From NCBI RefSeq assembly GCF_000423005.1, contig NZ_AUHD01000001.1:682001-746000 (forward strand): 64,000 nt of DNA, read 5' to 3'. Positions 62,591-64,000 of this stretch are shown in pieces. Position 1 is the stretch's first letter; the number at the start of each line of letters is the position of its first letter. The position numbers and the translations under genes are program-made. Origin of the DNA: Gelidibacter mesophilus DSM 14095 (GTDB lineage Bacteria > Bacteroidota > Bacteroidia > Flavobacteriales > Flavobacteriaceae). The notes beneath the pieces are model-generated. The model worked only from the letters and a program-made list of their open reading frames with translations, was not told the origin of the DNA and searched no databases.

Positions 62591-64000
62591 ATGCGTAAAA
62601 CTACTACTCTAAAAAAATCTTTTTTTATCCTTGGTGCTTTTATCCTTCTATTATCTGGAGAAATGAGCGCTCAGATTGTCATTGCCAAACCTAATCTAGG
62701 GTTTAGTCGTGCATGCGCGAGTTCTTCTTTTAATAAGTATGATGTCAGTTTTGTATTCTCTCCAGAAACTGAACTTAGCGCAACCAATACCTTTATTATT
62801 GAAATGTCTGATGCTAACGGAAGTTTTTCAGACGCTACCGTTGTGTTTACTTCCCAACCAGGTGAAATTATGACATCTCCTGCCACTCTGAGTTTTGCTT
62901 TGCCTGAAACCACTGCAGGAGAAGGGTATAAGCTGAGAGTGAAAAGTACCGCTCCAGCGGCAAAAAGTTCAGACTCTAATAAGTTTGCCGCCTACTATAA
63001 ACTTCAGGACAGCGGATTTACCATCAATAATTTTGTGCCTACCGGTGCCTATTGTGCTGGGGGCAGTTATTTATTGACTATAGATAATCCAGGAAACGGA
63101 TCTAATGATTCGCCTTTAAAATATCCGTCACTTACTTTCAAATGGTATAAGCAAACCAGTCCTACCACCTCAGTGTTTGTAGGAATAGGATCAAGTTTAT
63201 CTGTAAGTCAACCAGGCATTTATTTTGTAAAAACAGATTATGGGACCTGTACTTCAGGTTCGTTTTCAAATCGCGTTACGATAAGTGAGGTATCATCTGG
63301 AGGAGCCGATGCGACTATTGTGTCCAGTTTAGGAAGCCCATTTTGTCCCGCAGATGGACAAACCACGTTAAGTACAATTGCCGGTGTGAGTTACCAATGG
63401 TACAAAGATGGAACTGCCATTGAAAATGCTACAGGACAACAGTATCAAACGGATGAATCAGGAACCTTTTCGGTTCAGGTGGATTTAGGAGGTTGTACGA
63501 CCTCAGGCTCTATAGATATAGAAAGCAAAGGTTTTGAAAGTAGTATAAACGTTGATGAAGAGAATATGATGGCATCGGACGAAACCTTAGAGGTTATTGT
63601 GACTACCAATGCCGTCAATCCTGAATTTCAATGGTATTTAAATGAAGCTCTTATTTCTGACGCCCAAAGTGCCTCCTATCAGGCAACGGCATTTGGTGAT
63701 TATAAGGTGATTGTGACTCAACCACTAGGTTGTGTCGTTTCTCAGGAATTTATTTTTTCAATTAGCGAAACCTTCGATCCCTTTCCAGATGTTGCCAAAA
63801 TCCCAAACCTCATTAGTCCAAACGGCGATGGCATCAATGATACTTGGGTCATTCCTACAAAATATGTGAGTGGCACTAATACCGAAGTGATCATCATGAC
63901 CAATCAAGGGAAGGTAGTTTTACAAACTAAAGATTATCTCAACAATTGGCCCGAACATCAGTTGGAACTACATAGTATCAATCAAGTGTTTTATTACATT
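62591..64000 (+). CDS. T9SS type B surface protein, SprC-like, cut by window edge
   Basis: The frame runs open to the right edge (470 codons visible). After a signal peptide (KKSFFILGAFILLLSGEMSAQ) comes an IVIAKPNLGFSRACASSSF region, then repeated Ig-like domains with the FxWY(K/L) pattern (TFKWYKQTS, VSYQWYKDGT, PEFQWYLNEA). Near the end IPNLISPNGDGINDTWVIP is the gliding-motility-associated C-terminal domain (T9SS type B) motif. SprC of Flavobacterium johnsoniae, encoded ahead of sprD-sprB-sprF, has this overall plan, but that assignment needs the downstream genes. Surface adhesin or motility role expected. Confidence 0.8.
   Translation, partial: MRKTTTLKKSFFILGAFILLLSGEMSAQIVIAKPNLGFSRACASSSFNKYDVSFVFSPETELSATNTFIIEMSDANGSFSDATVVFTSQPGEIMTSPATLSFALPETTAGEGYKLRVKSTAPAAKSSDSNKFAAYYKLQDSGFTINNFVPTGAYCAGGSYLLTIDNPGNGSNDSPLKYPSLTFKWYKQTSPTTSVFVGIGSSLSVSQPGIYFVKTDYGTCTSGSFSNRVTISEVSSGGADATIVSSLGSPFCPADGQTTLSTIAGVSYQWYKDGTAIENATGQQYQTDESGTFSVQVDLGGCTTSGSIDIESKGFESSINVDEENMMASDETLEVIVTTNAVNPEFQWYLNEALISDAQSASYQATAFGDYKVIVTQPLGCVVSQEFIFSISETFDPFPDVAKIPNLISPNGDGINDTWVIPTKYVSGTNTEVIIMTNQGKVVLQTKDYLNNWPEHQLELHSINQVFYYI

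Noticed and set aside
1-64000. CRISPR arrays, tRNA/rRNA genes, insertion sequences, prophage genes
   Set aside because: I looked for repeat-spacer arrays, cloverleaf patterns, transposase motifs (DDE, HUH) and phage structural genes and saw none.

Overview
The window is AT-rich DNA with the gene content of a Bacteroidota genome, most likely a marine or free-living member of the Flavobacteriaceae. The evidence is two SusC/SusD outer-membrane pairs, lipoproteins with short LxxC-type lipoboxes, a type IX secretion (T9SS) type A tail on a GH18 protein and a type B tail at the right edge, an ABC permease fused to an M1 aminopeptidase, and several TAnnTTTG promoter elements typical of the phylum. 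I saw no rRNA, tRNA, CRISPR array, insertion sequence or prophage.

The left part (1-20.5 kb) is mostly unlinked housekeeping and catabolic genes. It holds the tail of a large fibronectin-III/beta-propeller protein, a GH29 alpha-fucosidase lipoprotein, a two-RCK potassium channel, an M24 dipeptidase, a DUF899 protein, a small membrane exporter-like protein and a CocE-type hydrolase. It continues with a GMC oxidoreductase broken by one in-frame TGA, an aldo/keto reductase, an IRG-like GTPase, and an ABC ATPase followed by the permease/M1 fusion.

The centre (20.5-37.7 kb) is the highlight: a polysaccharide-utilisation-type locus that looks built for the peptidoglycan sugar N-acetylmuramic acid (MurNAc). 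A divergent DeoR regulator precedes susC-susD, a DUF1343/NamZ-type muramidase without a signal peptide, a sodium/solute symporter, murQ (MurNAc-6-P etherase), a NagZ-type GH3 lipoprotein, a T9SS-secreted GH18, a second NamZ-type lipoprotein, and a GH9 enzyme fused to a degenerate NodB-like deacetylase domain. The proposed flow is surface cutting by GH18, SusCD import of glycan fragments, alternate exo-trimming by NagZ (GlcNAc) and NamZ (MurNAc), symport of MurNAc, phosphorylation by a kinase not encoded here, and MurQ conversion to GlcNAc-6-P plus D-lactate.

Next (37.8-43.4 kb) come a beta-propeller-like protein, two tandem universal stress proteins, a 1.1-kb stretch with possible gene remnants, a DUF4168 protein and an arylamine N-acetyltransferase gene with a one-base deletion near its start. 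A second amino-sugar locus follows (43.6-53.8 kb): a NagX-like membrane protein, a LytTR regulator and LytS-type kinase on the minus strand, and divergently a second SusC/SusD pair and a GH20 beta-hexosaminidase. Both loci would feed GlcNAc-6-P metabolism.

The right part (53.8-64 kb) has a lipocalin-like lipoprotein, a TonB receptor plus DUF4374-like lipoprotein pair preceded by a structured leader, a YdjM-like membrane hydrolase, a small secreted protein, a secreted beta-helix-like protein, and the start of a large T9SS type B surface protein cut by the window edge.
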